This document shows positions 52,474 through 61,537 of a stretch of DNA of 64,000 bases, piece by piece. Position numbers and translations under genes: made by a program. The stretch's first letter is position 1. Every line of letters begins with the position of its first letter. Source of the DNA: Streptomyces sp. VRA16 Mangrove soil (GTDB taxonomy: Bacteria > Actinomycetota > Actinomycetes > Streptomycetales > Streptomycetaceae); assembly GCF_017377775.1 (NCBI RefSeq), contig NZ_JAFVLN010000002.1, forward strand, positions 744,001 to 808,000, written 5' to 3'. The notes under the pieces are model-generated. The model was not told the DNA's origin and ran no database searches. It was given only the letters and a program-made list of their open reading frames with translations.

Positions 52474-54864
52474 TCAGGCGGATGCCGTGCCCGTCAGGTG
52501 CTCGGGCCGGACCGGAGTCCGGTTGAGCTCAAGCCCCGTCGCGTTCCGGATCGCCGCGAGGACGGCCGGGGTGGACGACAGGGTCGGTGCCTCGCCGATG
52601 CCGCGCAGCCCGTACGGGGCGTGCTCGTCGGCGAGTTCGAGCACGTCGACCGGGATGGTCGGCGTGTCGAGGATCGTGGGGAGCAGGTAGTCGGTGAAGG
52701 AGGGGTTCCTGACCTTCGCCGTCTTCGGGTCGACGACGATCTCCTCCATGACGGCGATGCCCAGGCCCTGGATGGTGCCGCCCTGGATCTGTCCGATCAC
52801 GGACAGCGGGTTGAGGGCCTTGCCGACGTCCTGGGCGCAGGCCAGCTCGATGACCTTGACCAGGCCGAGCTCGGTGTCGACCTCGACGACGGCGCGGTGC
52901 GCGGCGAACGAGTACTGCACGTGCCCGTTGCCCTGACCGGTGCGCAGATCGAAGGCCTCGGTGGGCCGGTGGCGCCACTCCTCCTCGATCTCGACGACCT
53001 CGCCCTCCAGTACGTCGACCAGGTCGGCCAGGACCTCGCCGCCGTCGGTGACGACCTTGCCGCCCTCCAGGAGGAGTTCGGCCGTGGCCCACGCCGGGTG
53101 GTAGGTGCCGAGCTTGCGGCGCCCGATCTCCAGGACCTGCTCGCGCACCAGCTCACAGGCGTTCTTGACGGCGCCGCCGGTGACGTACGTCTGGCGGGAG
53201 GCGGACGTCGAACCGGCCGAGCCGACCTGGGTGTCGGCGGGGTGGATGGTCACCTGCGCGACGCCCAGCTCGGTGCGGGCGATCTGCGCGTGGACGGTGA
53301 TACCGCCCTGGCCGACCTCCGCCATGGCGGTGTGCACGGTCGCGACGGCCTCGCCGCCGACCACCTCCATACGGACGCGGGCGGTCGAGTAGTCGTCGAA
53401 GCCTTCGGAGAAGCCGACGTTCTTGATGCCGACCGCGTAGCCGACGCCGCGCACGACGCCCTCGCCGTGCGTGGTGTTGGACAGACCGCCCGGCAGCTGG
53501 CGCACGTCGGAGCCCTCACTGGACTCCCACTGGCGCTCCATCGGCAGCGGCATCGCCTTGACGCGGCGCAGCAGTTCGGCGACCGGCGCCGGGGAGTCGA
53601 CCGGCTGCCCGGTCGGCATGATGGTGCCCTGCTCCATGGCGTTGAGCTGCCGGAACTCCACCCGGTCCATGCCCAGCCTGTCGGCCAGCTTGTCCATCTG
53701 TGCCTCGTACGCGAAGCACGCCTGGACCGCACCGAAGCCGCGCATGGCGCCACAGGGCGGGTTGTTGCTGTAGAGCGCGATGGCCTCGATGTCGACGTCG
53801 TCGACGACGTACGGGCCGACGCTGAGCGACGACGCGTTGCCGACGACGGCCGGGGACGCCGAGGCGTAGGCGCCGCCGTCGAGGACGATCTTGCACTTCA
53901 TGTGCGTGAGCTTGCCGTCCTTGGTCGCCCCGTGCTCGTAGTAGAGCTTCGCGGGGTGGCGGTGGACGTGCCCGAAGAACGATTCGAAGCGGTTGTAGAC
54001 GATCTTGACGGGCTTGCCGGTGCGCAGGGCGAGCAGGCACGCGTGGATCTGCATCGAGAGGTCCTCGCGGCCGCCGAAGGCACCGCCGACGCCGGCGAGC
54101 GTCATGCGGACCTTGTCCTCGGGCAGGCCGAGGACGGGCGCGATCTGCTTGAGGTCGCTGTGCAGCCACTGGGTGGCGACGTACAGGTCGACGCCGCCGT
54201 CCTCGCTGGGCACGGCCAGGCCGGACTCGGGGCCGAGGAAGGCCTGGTCCTGCATGCCGAAGGTGTACTCGCCCTTGACGATGACGTCGGCGCGCGCGGC
54301 CGCCGCGTCGGCGTCGCCGCGCACGATCGGCTGGCGGTGCACGATGTTGGGGTGCGGGACGTGGCCGATGTGGTGGTCGTCGCGGTTCTCGTGGACGAGG
54401 ATCGCGTCCGGCGCGGTGGCGCTGGCCTCGTCGGTGATGACGGGCAGCTCGCGGTACTCGACCTTGATCTTGGCGGCGGCGCGGCGCGCGGTCTCCGGGT
54501 GGTCGGCGGCGACGAGGGCCACCGGCTCACCGTGGTGGCGGACCTTGCCGTGCGCGAGAACCGGGGTGTCCTGGATCTCCAGGCCGTAGTTCTTCACGTC
54601 GGTGGGCAGGTCGTCGTAGGTGAGGACCGCGTAGACACCGGAGGTCGCGAGGGCCTCGCTGGTGTCGATGGAGACGATCTCGGCGTGCGCGACGGTGGAG
54701 CGCAGGATCTGGCCCCAGAGCATGTCCTCGTGCCACATGTCGGACGAGTACGCGAACTCGCCGGTGACCTTGAGGGTGCCGTCCGGGCGGAGCGTGGACT
54801 CGCCGATGCCGCCCTTGGTCCTGGCGCCCTGTGTGACGTTGAACGGGATACCGGTGGTCGCCAT
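52474..54864 (-). CDS. xanthine dehydrogenase molybdopterin-binding subunit
   Basis: This 796-aa protein has the molybdopterin-binding fold: LAGVGGAFGGREDLSMQIHA, RGFGAVQACFAYEAQMDKLA and the late GLRGIGEAPTLSSTP, with the catalytic Glu in GIGE. It oxidises hypoxanthine/xanthine to urate at the molybdenum centre. AGGAGG lies 9 bases before ATG 54864. The 2Fe-2S subunit gene ends 4 bases upstream, and the NCS2 gene follows downstream. Confidence 0.93.
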   Translation of the reverse strand: MATTGIPFNVTQGARTKGGIGESTLRPDGTLKVTGEFAYSSDMWHEDMLWGQILRSTVAHAEIVSIDTSEALATSGVYAVLTYDDLPTDVKNYGLEIQDTPVLAHGKVRHHGEPVALVAADHPETARRAAAKIKVEYRELPVITDEASATAPDAILVHENRDDHHIGHVPHPNIVHRQPIVRGDADAAAARADVIVKGEYTFGMQDQAFLGPESGLAVPSEDGGVDLYVATQWLHSDLKQIAPVLGLPEDKVRMTLAGVGGAFGGREDLSMQIHACLLALRTGKPVKIVYNRFESFFGHVHRHPAKLYYEHGATKDGKLTHMKCKIVLDGGAYASASPAVVGNASSLSVGPYVVDDVDIEAIALYSNNPPCGAMRGFGAVQACFAYEAQMDKLADRLGMDRVEFRQLNAMEQGTIMPTGQPVDSPAPVAELLRRVKAMPLPMERQWESSEGSDVRQLPGGLSNTTHGEGVVRGVGYAVGIKNVGFSEGFDDYSTARVRMEVVGGEAVATVHTAMAEVGQGGITVHAQIARTELGVAQVTIHPADTQVGSAGSTSASRQTYVTGGAVKNACELVREQVLEIGRRKLGTYHPAWATAELLLEGGKVVTDGGEVLADLVDVLEGEVVEIEEEWRHRPTEAFDLRTGQGNGHVQYSFAAHRAVVEVDTELGLVKVIELACAQDVGKALNPLSVIGQIQGGTIQGLGIAVMEEIVVDPKTAKVRNPSFTDYLLPTILDTPTIPVDVLELADEHAPYGLRGIGEAPTLSSTPAVLAAIRNATGLELNRTPVRPEHLTGTASA

Positions 54865-54868
54865 GGAC

Positions 54869-55459
54869 TCAGACCTCCTCGGTGGCGGACTGCCGGGCCG
54901 CGGCGAGCCGCACGGCGTCCATGATCTTCTCGTAGCCGGTGCAGCGGCACAGATTGCCGGAGAGCGCCTCGCGGATGTCCGCGTCCGACGGGTTCGGGTT
55001 GCGCTCCAGCATCTCGTCGGCGGCGACGAGCAGACCGGGGGTGCAGAAGCCGCACTGGACGGCGCCGGCGTCGATGAACGCCTGCTGGATCGGGGCGAGT
55101 TGCGTGCCCTCGCCGGTCTGCGAGTCGGTGCCCTTCTCGGCCGACCAGCCCTGGGCCTCCTGCAACGACGTACCGCACGCGCCGCCCTCGTGGGACCCGC
55201 AGCCGCGGTGGGCGGCGAAGTCGGCGAGCCCCTCGACGGTGACGACCTCGCGGCCCTCGACCTGTCCGGCGGCGACCAGACACGAACACACCGGTACGCC
55301 GTCGAGGCGGACGGTGCAGGAACCGCACTCGCCCTGCTCGCAGGCGTTCTTCGAACCGGGCAGCCCGAGGCGCTCACGCAGCACGTACAGCAGGGACTCG
55401 CCCTCCCACACGTCGTCGGCTTCCTGCTTGCGGCCGTTGACCGTGAAATTGACGCGCAT
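54869..55459 (-). CDS. xanthine dehydrogenase 2Fe-2S subunit
   Basis: This 196-aa protein has both clusters: plant-type CEQGECGSCTVRLDG with C at CSCLVAAG, and helical CGFCTPG plus LCRCTGYEKI. Compared with the usual about 160 residues it has an insertion of about 35 residues after the first cluster, with RGCGSHEGGACGTS adding two Cys. It transfers electrons from the molybdenum site to FAD. ATG 55459 overlaps the stop of the FAD subunit (TAATG). Confidence 0.93.
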   Translation of the reverse strand: MRVNFTVNGRKQEADDVWEGESLLYVLRERLGLPGSKNACEQGECGSCTVRLDGVPVCSCLVAAGQVEGREVVTVEGLADFAAHRGCGSHEGGACGTSLQEAQGWSAEKGTDSQTGEGTQLAPIQQAFIDAGAVQCGFCTPGLLVAADEMLERNPNPSDADIREALSGNLCRCTGYEKIMDAVRLAAARQSATEEV

Positions 55460-56355
55460 TACGCGACGCCCCCCATCGTGTTGCTGCTGCGGTAGGACTC
55501 CCAGGCCCAGGTCAGCGTGCGCCGGGCCATGATGCCGACGGCATGCCGGCGGTACGAGGCGGTGCCGCGTACGTCGTCGATCGGGTTGCAGGCGCCGGAG
55601 CACAGATCCGCGAACTGCTTGGCGACCGACGGGGTGATGATCTTGCCGTTGTCCCAGAACCCGCCTTCTTCGAGCGCCGAGTTGAGGAACTGCTCGGCCT
55701 CCTTGGCGCGGACCGGGGTCGGGGCGGCGGAGCCGATGCCGGTGCGCACGGTCCGGGTCTGCGGATGCACGGCGAGGCCGAAGGCACACACGGCGATGAC
55801 CATGGCGTTGCGGGTGCCGACCTTGGAGTACTGCTGCGGACCCTGCGCCTTGGGCAGGTGCACGGCGCGGATCAGCTCGTCGGGCGCGAGGGCGTTGCGC
55901 TTCACACCGGTGTAGAACGCGTCGATCGGGATCATGCGGGTGCCGCGCACCGACTCGACCTCGACCTCGCAGCCGTTCGCGAGCAGCGCGGGGTGCGCGT
56001 CACCGGCCGGGGATGCGGTGCCGAGGTTGCCGCCGACGCCGCCGCGGTTGCGGATCTGCGGCGAGGCGACGGTGTGCGAGGCGAGCGCGAGACCGGGAAG
56101 CTCCGTACGCAGCTCTTCCATGATCTTGGTGTACGGGACGGAGGCGCCGAGCCGGACCGAACCCTCGGGTCCCTCGCCCGTCTCCCACTCGCTCAGCTCT
56201 CCGATGCGGTTGAGGTCGAGGAGGTACTCGGGCCGCCGGTGGTCGAAGTTGATCTCGACCATCACATCGGTGCCGCCCGCGATCGGCACGGCTGTGGGGT
56301 GCTCGGCCTTGGCGGCGAGCGCCTCCTCCCAGCTGGCGGGGCGAAGGAAGTCCAT
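55459..56355 (-). CDS. xanthine dehydrogenase FAD-binding subunit
   Basis: The 298-aa protein is the CO-dehydrogenase medium-subunit type: AVPIAGGTDVMVEINFD and TVASPQIRNRGGVGGNLGTA are the FAD-binding loops. It is the first gene of the dehydrogenase operon, divergent from the PucR gene. ATG 56355 has AAGAAGAGAG upstream. The final TAA overlaps the next start. Confidence 0.93.
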   Translation of the reverse strand: MDFLRPASWEEALAAKAEHPTAVPIAGGTDVMVEINFDHRRPEYLLDLNRIGELSEWETGEGPEGSVRLGASVPYTKIMEELRTELPGLALASHTVASPQIRNRGGVGGNLGTASPAGDAHPALLANGCEVEVESVRGTRMIPIDAFYTGVKRNALAPDELIRAVHLPKAQGPQQYSKVGTRNAMVIAVCAFGLAVHPQTRTVRTGIGSAAPTPVRAKEAEQFLNSALEEGGFWDNGKIITPSVAKQFADLCSGACNPIDDVRGTASYRRHAVGIMARRTLTWAWESYRSSNTMGGVA

Positions 56356-56668
56356 GAGCGGCTCTCTTCTTGTCATCGTGGATCGTGGATCGTGGATCGT
56401 TCGTTGATCGTCTTGCGATGCGATCGAGCCACGGATGTGCGGATCTCAGAGGCTCGTTCATGTGCTGTTCACGTGGAGTGGGGCAAGTACACAGCGCGGT
56501 ACTCCACCGGGGTCAGTCACGGAAACCATGAAGGAGTTGGCTGACCACGAGGGGTGTCTTGTAGATTCGTATGAACGGAGGGCATCAGAAACCTCTCGGT
56601 TTCCTTCGGGAAACGTACGACGCACTCCCCCAAGCACCACTTCGAGACAGATCGGCGGCGACGAAGAC
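56356..56668. other. control region between xanthine dehydrogenase operon and pucR
   Basis: This 313-bp divergent region includes three tandem ATCGTGG units (56375-56395) and a further ATCGTT, close to the dehydrogenase start. The remainder has lower GC than average and no ORF I trust. PucR may bind here; that is inference. Confidence 0.5.
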
Positions 56669-58348
56669 ATGCGGCTGCGCGCATTGCTGGACACGGACGC
56701 GCTGGGCCTCAGGCTCCTCGGCGGCGAGGAAGAACTGGACCGTACCGTCCGCGGCGTGATGACCACGGACCTGCGGGACCCCAGCCGCTATCTGTCGGGG
56801 GGCGAGCTGGTCCTCACGGGCCTGGCCTGGCGCCACGACGCGTCCGACTCGGAGCCCTTCGTACGGATTCTGAACGCGGCCGGGGTGACGGCCCTCGCGG
56901 CCGGCGAGGCGGAGCTCGGCGCCGTCCCGGAGGACCTCGTCCAGGCCTGTGCCCGGCACCGGCTGCCGCTGTTCGCGGTGAACGAGCGGGTGGCGTTCGC
57001 GACGATCACCGAGCACGTGGTGCGGCAGGTCTCCGGCGAGCGCGCGGGCGACCTGGCGGCGGTCGTGGACCGGCACCGGCGCCTGATGACGTCGGGCCCG
57101 GCCGGCGGCGGCCCCGACGTGGTCCTGGACCTGCTCGGCAGCGACCTGGACCTGCGCGCCTGGGTGCTCTCGCCCGCGGGCCGCGCGATAGCCGGTTCCA
57201 GCTCCGCCGGGCCCGAGCTGCCCGTGGAGGTCTGCGCCCGGCTGGCCGCCGAGCACCTGTCGGCGACCCGTTCCGGCCGCAGGGCGCCGCACCGCGTCGC
57301 GATCGAGGGCACCACGTACTCGCTCTTCCCGATCCGCTCCGGCGCCCGTGGCGTGGCCCCCGCGGCCTCCCGCGACGTCCGTGAGACGGTCCTGTCGGAC
57401 TGGCTGCTGGCCGTCGAGGCGGACGCGGGCGACTGGCCCGAGGAGCGGCTCGACCTGCTCCAGGGCGTCACCCAGCTGATCTCGGTGGAGCGCGACCGGC
57501 GCGACGCGGCCCGTACGGTACGCCGCAGGCTCGCCCAGGAAGTCCTCGAACTGGTCCAGTCGGGCGCGGCCCCGGCCGAGATCGCGGCCCGGCTGCGGGT
57601 GGCGGCCCCGGTGCTGCTGCCGGGCCTGGGCGCGGCCCCGCACTGGCAGGTCGTCGTGGCGAAGGTCGAGTGGGAGGGCGGGGACATCGAGGGCGGCCCG
57701 GTCGCCCAGTCGCTCCTGGAGGAGATCCTCGTCGACCCGCTGGCCTCGGGCCCGGAGCCGTCCGACCGGATCGCCGTCGCGCACACCGGCGACGAGGCGA
57801 TCGCGCTGGTGCCGCTGCCCGCGGTGCCGACGGACGAGAACGGCGCGGAGCAGGGTCTGATCGCCGACTCACTCCTGGAGTCCGTGCGGAACCCGCTGTC
57901 GGCGGGGCTCGCGGACGACGGCCGCCTCACGATCGGCGTCAGCGCCGCCGTGCACTCGGCCGAGGGGCTGCGCGGCGCGCTGGAGGAGGCCCGGCACGCC
58001 CGCCGGGTGGCGGCGGCCCGCACGGGCCTGGTCTGCGCGGCCGGCCACCAGGAGCTGGCGTCCCACGTCCTGCTGCTGCCCTTCGTCCCGGACGACGTGC
58101 GCCGCGCCTTCACGGCCCGGCTCCTGGACCCGCTGCGCGACTACGACCGCAAGCACCGCGCGGAGCTGATCCCGACCCTTGAGGCGTTCCTCGACTGCGA
58201 CGGCTCCTGGACCCGCTGCGCGAGCCGTCTCCACCTCCACGTCAACACGCTGCGCTACCGCGTCGGCCGTATCGAACAGCTGACGAACCGTGATCTGTCG
58301 CGTTTGGAGGACAAGTTGGACTTCTTCCTGGCACTGCGCATGAGCTGA
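56669..58348 (+). CDS. PucR-family purine catabolism regulator
   Basis: This 559-aa protein has an N-terminal PucR domain (LRALLDTDALGLRLLGGEEE, RTVRGVMTTDLRDPSRYLSG), a middle GGDEF-like/CdaR region and a C-terminal PucR HTH, ASRLHLHVNTLRYRVGRIEQ. PucR proteins control purine degradation and sense pathway molecules. ATG 56669 is chosen because the domain starts there. It is divergent from the xanthine dehydrogenase operon. Confidence 0.92.
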   Translation: MRLRALLDTDALGLRLLGGEEELDRTVRGVMTTDLRDPSRYLSGGELVLTGLAWRHDASDSEPFVRILNAAGVTALAAGEAELGAVPEDLVQACARHRLPLFAVNERVAFATITEHVVRQVSGERAGDLAAVVDRHRRLMTSGPAGGGPDVVLDLLGSDLDLRAWVLSPAGRAIAGSSSAGPELPVEVCARLAAEHLSATRSGRRAPHRVAIEGTTYSLFPIRSGARGVAPAASRDVRETVLSDWLLAVEADAGDWPEERLDLLQGVTQLISVERDRRDAARTVRRRLAQEVLELVQSGAAPAEIAARLRVAAPVLLPGLGAAPHWQVVVAKVEWEGGDIEGGPVAQSLLEEILVDPLASGPEPSDRIAVAHTGDEAIALVPLPAVPTDENGAEQGLIADSLLESVRNPLSAGLADDGRLTIGVSAAVHSAEGLRGALEEARHARRVAAARTGLVCAAGHQELASHVLLLPFVPDDVRRAFTARLLDPLRDYDRKHRAELIPTLEAFLDCDGSWTRCASRLHLHVNTLRYRVGRIEQLTNRDLSRLEDKLDFFLALRMS

Positions 58349-58474
58349 GCCGCGGCGGATCGGCAACCCCACGGGTTTGTGAAAAGTTTCACCCACCCCC
58401 TTGGCCGGGCACGCTGATCCATGCTGAGATGCCCCTCATCAACTCGGCTCGACGGCGTGCTCGGGGAGGGCAAC

Positions 58475-59251
58475 GTGGCGCATCCCGCCATGTCTGGTAC
58501 CGGAACGAACGCAACGGACGATCCACTCCAGACCGCCATATGGCGGCTGCGCTCCCGCGGGTGCTGGGCCGACGCGGCCGCGCTCCTTGACCGTCACGCG
58601 GCGACCGATCCGGCGGCCGCGCTGCAACGGGCGGCGCTGCTCGTCGAGCGGTGTCTGTACACGGAGCAGGGCTGGCCGGAGGCGGAGGACGCGCTGCGCG
58701 CGGCGGAGGCCCTCGCCCACACCACGGAGGAGCGCGGGGCCGCGGCCTGCGAGCGGGGTCAACTCGCTTATGCCGCTACGTTGTTGAAGGTACGGGACCG
58801 GGTCGACGAGGCCCGTTCGGCGTTCGGCCGGGCGGCGGCGATGATCGCTCCCGGGGCGGCGGGGCGGGCGTTGCTCGACTTCCGCCGCGGCCTGATGGCG
58901 GAGAACCTGTCGGACGCGCCGCAGGCGGCCCGGGCCGCGTACCGGCGGGCGCACGCCGGGGCGACGGCCCACGGCGACATACTCCTCCTCTCCTTCACCT
59001 GGCGGCATCTGGCCGGACTCGCCCTGCGCGAGGGGGAGTTGGCGGAGGCGCGCCGCGGCTTCTCGGAGTCGCTCCGGCTCCGCGAGGAGCTCGGCTTCCT
59101 GGTCGGCACGGCTCCGGCCCTGGTCTCCCTGGCCGAGGCGGAACCCGAACCGGAGACAAAGGCCCGCCTCCGAGCGGAAGCGCTCCGCTTGTTCCGGTTG
59201 CTGGGTGGGGTGCCGACGTGGTTGGCGGGGGTGTTGCCGGCGGCGGCATAG
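58475..59251 (+). CDS. TPR-like helical protein, unknown function
   Basis: This 258-aa protein is made of helix pairs rich in Ala, Leu, Arg and Glu (GCWADAAALLDRHA, WPEAEDALRAAEALAHTTEE, EARRGFSESLRLREELGFL), consistent with TPR repeats. GTG 58475 has GGGGAGGG upstream; an earlier frame start at 58421 lacks one. No signal peptide or membrane helix. Function not assigned. Confidence 0.72.
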   Translation: MAHPAMSGTGTNATDDPLQTAIWRLRSRGCWADAAALLDRHAATDPAAALQRAALLVERCLYTEQGWPEAEDALRAAEALAHTTEERGAAACERGQLAYAATLLKVRDRVDEARSAFGRAAAMIAPGAAGRALLDFRRGLMAENLSDAPQAARAAYRRAHAGATAHGDILLLSFTWRHLAGLALREGELAEARRGFSESLRLREELGFLVGTAPALVSLAEAEPEPETKARLRAEALRLFRLLGGVPTWLAGVLPAAA

Positions 59252-59584
59252 CCGCGATGGGCTGTGGTCGTGCCCCGTAGGGGCGCGGGGAACTGCGCGA
59301 CCAGCCGAGACGGTGCTGCACCCGGCGATGGCGCGACCGGGACCGAGCTGGACGCCGGTTGGAGCGCTCACCCCGCGCCGGGGTGCTGCCTTGCCCACCC
59401 TGCCGCCCATGGCGGCAGATTGGCCCAAGGCTCCGGGGCACGGCGGATTGCCCAAGGCGGCGCGGCGCGTGGTGGTGGATTGCACGAGGCGGGGCGAGAG
59501 GGGTGCCGGCAGGGGCGCGGGGAACTACGCGATCGGGCCCCACCGGAGCCGCACCCGGCCACGCCCCACGCACCAGGCAGACGG
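59252..59584. repeat. intergenic region with Streptomyces dispersed repeats
   Basis: No gene. Two copies of a 21-bp motif common in Streptomyces genomes (starting GGGGCGCGGGGAACT) lie at 59280-59300 and 59512-59532, differing at one position. Between them GATTGGCCCAAGGC, GATTGCCCAAGGC and GATTGCACGAGGC-like units recur (about 59420-59492). The element type is dispersed and non-coding. Confidence 0.7.
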
Positions 59585-60346
59585 TCAGCCGCCGAAGTGC
59601 TCGCGCAGGACGCAGTGGATCAGAGATGTGTCCTGGGCCTCCAGCGCGTCCAGCAGTGCCACGTGCTGGGCCGCGTCCCGGGGGAGATCGCAGGCGGACC
59701 ATGCGATCCGGCCCCGCAGGTCGTCGGCGACCTGGACCAGTTGCTCGTTGCCGCCCAAGGAGAGCACCGCCCGATGGAACGCCCGGTCCGCCTCGGCGTA
59801 CCGCGCCAGATCCCCGGAGACCGCCGCCCGGACCGTCTCCTCGGCGCCGGGCCGCAACGAGGCCCAGCGCCCCGCGGCAACCGTGCGGGCCAGCTTCAGG
59901 ATCACCGGCACCTCGATGAGCGCCCGCACCTCGGCGAGCTCCGACAGTTCGCGGGCGGTCCGCTCGGCGACCCGGAAGCCCCGGTTCGGCACGACCTCGA
60001 CCGCGCCCTCCCGGGCCAACTGCTGCATGGCCTCGCGCACAGGCGTGGCCGAGACACCGAACCGCTCCCCCAGGACCGGCGCCGAGTACACCTCTCCGGG
60101 CGCGAGCTCGCCGGAGACGAGGGCGGCCCGCAGCGCGTCGAGGACCTGCCCACGCACCGAGGTCCGTACGACCGCGACCCGCGGGGGCGGCGGCTCGCTG
60201 TGCGTGTGGTCACCACGGCTCTGCTCGGGCACGGGCGGCCGCGGCACCGACAGCCCCGCGGACGCGGGCGCGCTGCGCTGCTCGGGCACCCCGTGGGACG
60301 CCGTCGCCGTGCGCGGTCTGGCCTGCTCCACCCCGGTCATCCCCAT
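59585..60346 (-). CDS. GntR/FCD-family regulator with long N-terminal extension
   Basis: This 253-aa protein has a Pro/Ser-rich N-terminal extension of about 55 residues, then the GntR winged helix (VLGERFGVSATPVREAMQQL, VVPNRGFRVAE) and an FCD domain (YAEADRAFHRAVLSLGGNEQ). ATG 60346 has AGGAA nine bases upstream; ATG 60340 is also possible. It is divergent from the FhuF-like gene, whose iron box lies in the shared region. Ligand unknown. Confidence 0.87.
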   Translation of the reverse strand: MGMTGVEQARPRTATASHGVPEQRSAPASAGLSVPRPPVPEQSRGDHTHSEPPPPRVAVVRTSVRGQVLDALRAALVSGELAPGEVYSAPVLGERFGVSATPVREAMQQLAREGAVEVVPNRGFRVAERTARELSELAEVRALIEVPVILKLARTVAAGRWASLRPGAEETVRAAVSGDLARYAEADRAFHRAVLSLGGNEQLVQVADDLRGRIAWSACDLPRDAAQHVALLDALEAQDTSLIHCVLREHFGG

Positions 60347-60441
60347 CGCCGCCGTTCCTAGCCGTTCGTTGCCCTTTGTCCGAAGCCCAACGCAGAACCA
60401 TAGGCCGCCGGGCCCCCAGTTCAAACCCCGACGTCGTCGGG

Positions 60442-60460
60442 TAAGGTAAGGCTTACCTGC
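60442..60460. promoter_or_regulatory. iron box (IdeR/DmdR1-type)
   Basis: TAAGGTAAGGCTTACCTGC matches the TWAGGTWAGSCTWACCTWA consensus closely, with only the final bases differing. It lies 28 bases before the FhuF-like gene start. DmdR1 would repress under iron sufficiency. Confidence 0.9.
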
Positions 60461-60487
60461 AAACGATCGTGATTCGGTGGTCACTGC

Positions 60488-61351
60488 ATGACTCTCGTCA
60501 CCCCGGCGCCAGCCGCGACGGCAAGCCCGGCCGGTCCCGTCTCGGCCGCGTACGCCCGCCTCACCGAGGTGTTCCCGAGCCTGCGCATCGACGAGCTGGC
60601 CCCGGACGAACGGCTGCCGCACGGCGCCGGCTGGGTGCGCACCGCGGACCTGGCCCAGGACGGCCCGGCGCTCGACTCCTTCCTCGCCTGGGACAACGCC
60701 CAGGTGCTCAAGGACTACGGGCAGCAGGCCCGTCCCGACGTCGTCGCGAGCTTCGGCCTGCACCGCTACGCCTGGCCCGCCTGTCTGCTGATCACGATCC
60801 CCTGGTTCCTGCACCGCCGGGTGCCCCGCTTCCCCGCGTCCCATGTCTCGTTCCAGCGGGCGCTCGGCCGGATGGCCGTACGCGTCACCGATTTCGCCTG
60901 TCTGCCCGGGGACCCGGCGGCGCGGCTGCCCGGGGCGCACGTAGTGCCCGACGAAGAGGCCCTGCGGGCCGAGGTCCGCGCGGCCGTGGCCGATCACCTC
61001 CAGCCGGTCCTGGAGGGCTTCGGGCCGCGGATGCGGCGCCGTGGCCGCGCCCTGTGGGGCATGGCGACGGACGAGATCGTCGAGGGGCTCTGGTACGTCG
61101 GCCATCTGCTCGGCGAGGAGCGCCGCGCGATGACGGAGCTGGAGCGGCTGCTGCCCGGCGCCACGAAGCCGTACGTCGGCAAGGCCGCCTTCCGCGAGCT
61201 GACCGGACCGGACGGCGAGACCCTCCCCACCCGCGACCGCGCCAGCTGCTGCCTCTTCTACACCTTGCGCCCCGAGGACACCTGCGTGACCTGTCCGCGC
61301 ACCTGCGACGCGGACCGCATCGCGCGGCTGTCGGGGACCGCAGCAGCCTGA
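60488..61351 (+). CDS. FhuF-like 2Fe-2S ferric-siderophore reductase
   Basis: This 287-aa protein has the FhuF C-terminal Cys motif RASCCLFYTLRPEDTCVTCP (CC-x10-C-x2-C), which binds a 2Fe-2S cluster, and a helical N-terminal IucA/IucC-like reductase domain (FGLHRYAWPACLLITIPWFL). It reduces ferric siderophores in the cytoplasm to release iron. ATG 60488 has GGTGG upstream, and the iron box supports its role. No siderophore genes are in the window. Confidence 0.9.
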   Translation: MTLVTPAPAATASPAGPVSAAYARLTEVFPSLRIDELAPDERLPHGAGWVRTADLAQDGPALDSFLAWDNAQVLKDYGQQARPDVVASFGLHRYAWPACLLITIPWFLHRRVPRFPASHVSFQRALGRMAVRVTDFACLPGDPAARLPGAHVVPDEEALRAEVRAAVADHLQPVLEGFGPRMRRRGRALWGMATDEIVEGLWYVGHLLGEERRAMTELERLLPGATKPYVGKAAFRELTGPDGETLPTRDRASCCLFYTLRPEDTCVTCPRTCDADRIARLSGTAAA

Positions 61352-61374
61352 ACCACCCGAACGAGTGATGTAAA

Positions 61375-61410
61375 TCGAACTCAACTGCCCTTCTTACGGC
61401 GGGAGTTCGA
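61375..61410. other. inverted repeat after the FhuF-like gene
   Basis: TCGAACTC (61375-61382) and GAGTTCGA (61403-61410) form 8-bp arms with a 20-base spacer, between the FhuF-like stop and the next gene. It could be a weak terminator or an operator of the DUF2637 gene. Unresolved. Confidence 0.35.
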
Positions 61411-61537
61411 GCGTACGACCGCTTTACACGCCCCCTCGCACTCCAATGGCGTTCTCTTGTCCCGAAACCCCCTGCGGGCTCGGACGGCTGCGCCAATATG
61501 GCGCCCGAACGCCGTACCGCGATGCAAGGGACCCCAG

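Noticed and set aside
49221..52526. 1101-codon open frame on the plus strand
   Set aside because: It is antisense to the xdhC and permease genes; the Gly/Arg/Glu-rich translation has no domain and contains the 27-bp repeat.
52165..54924. 919-codon open frame on the plus strand
   Set aside because: It is antisense to the xanthine dehydrogenase large subunit, which has clear catalytic motifs.
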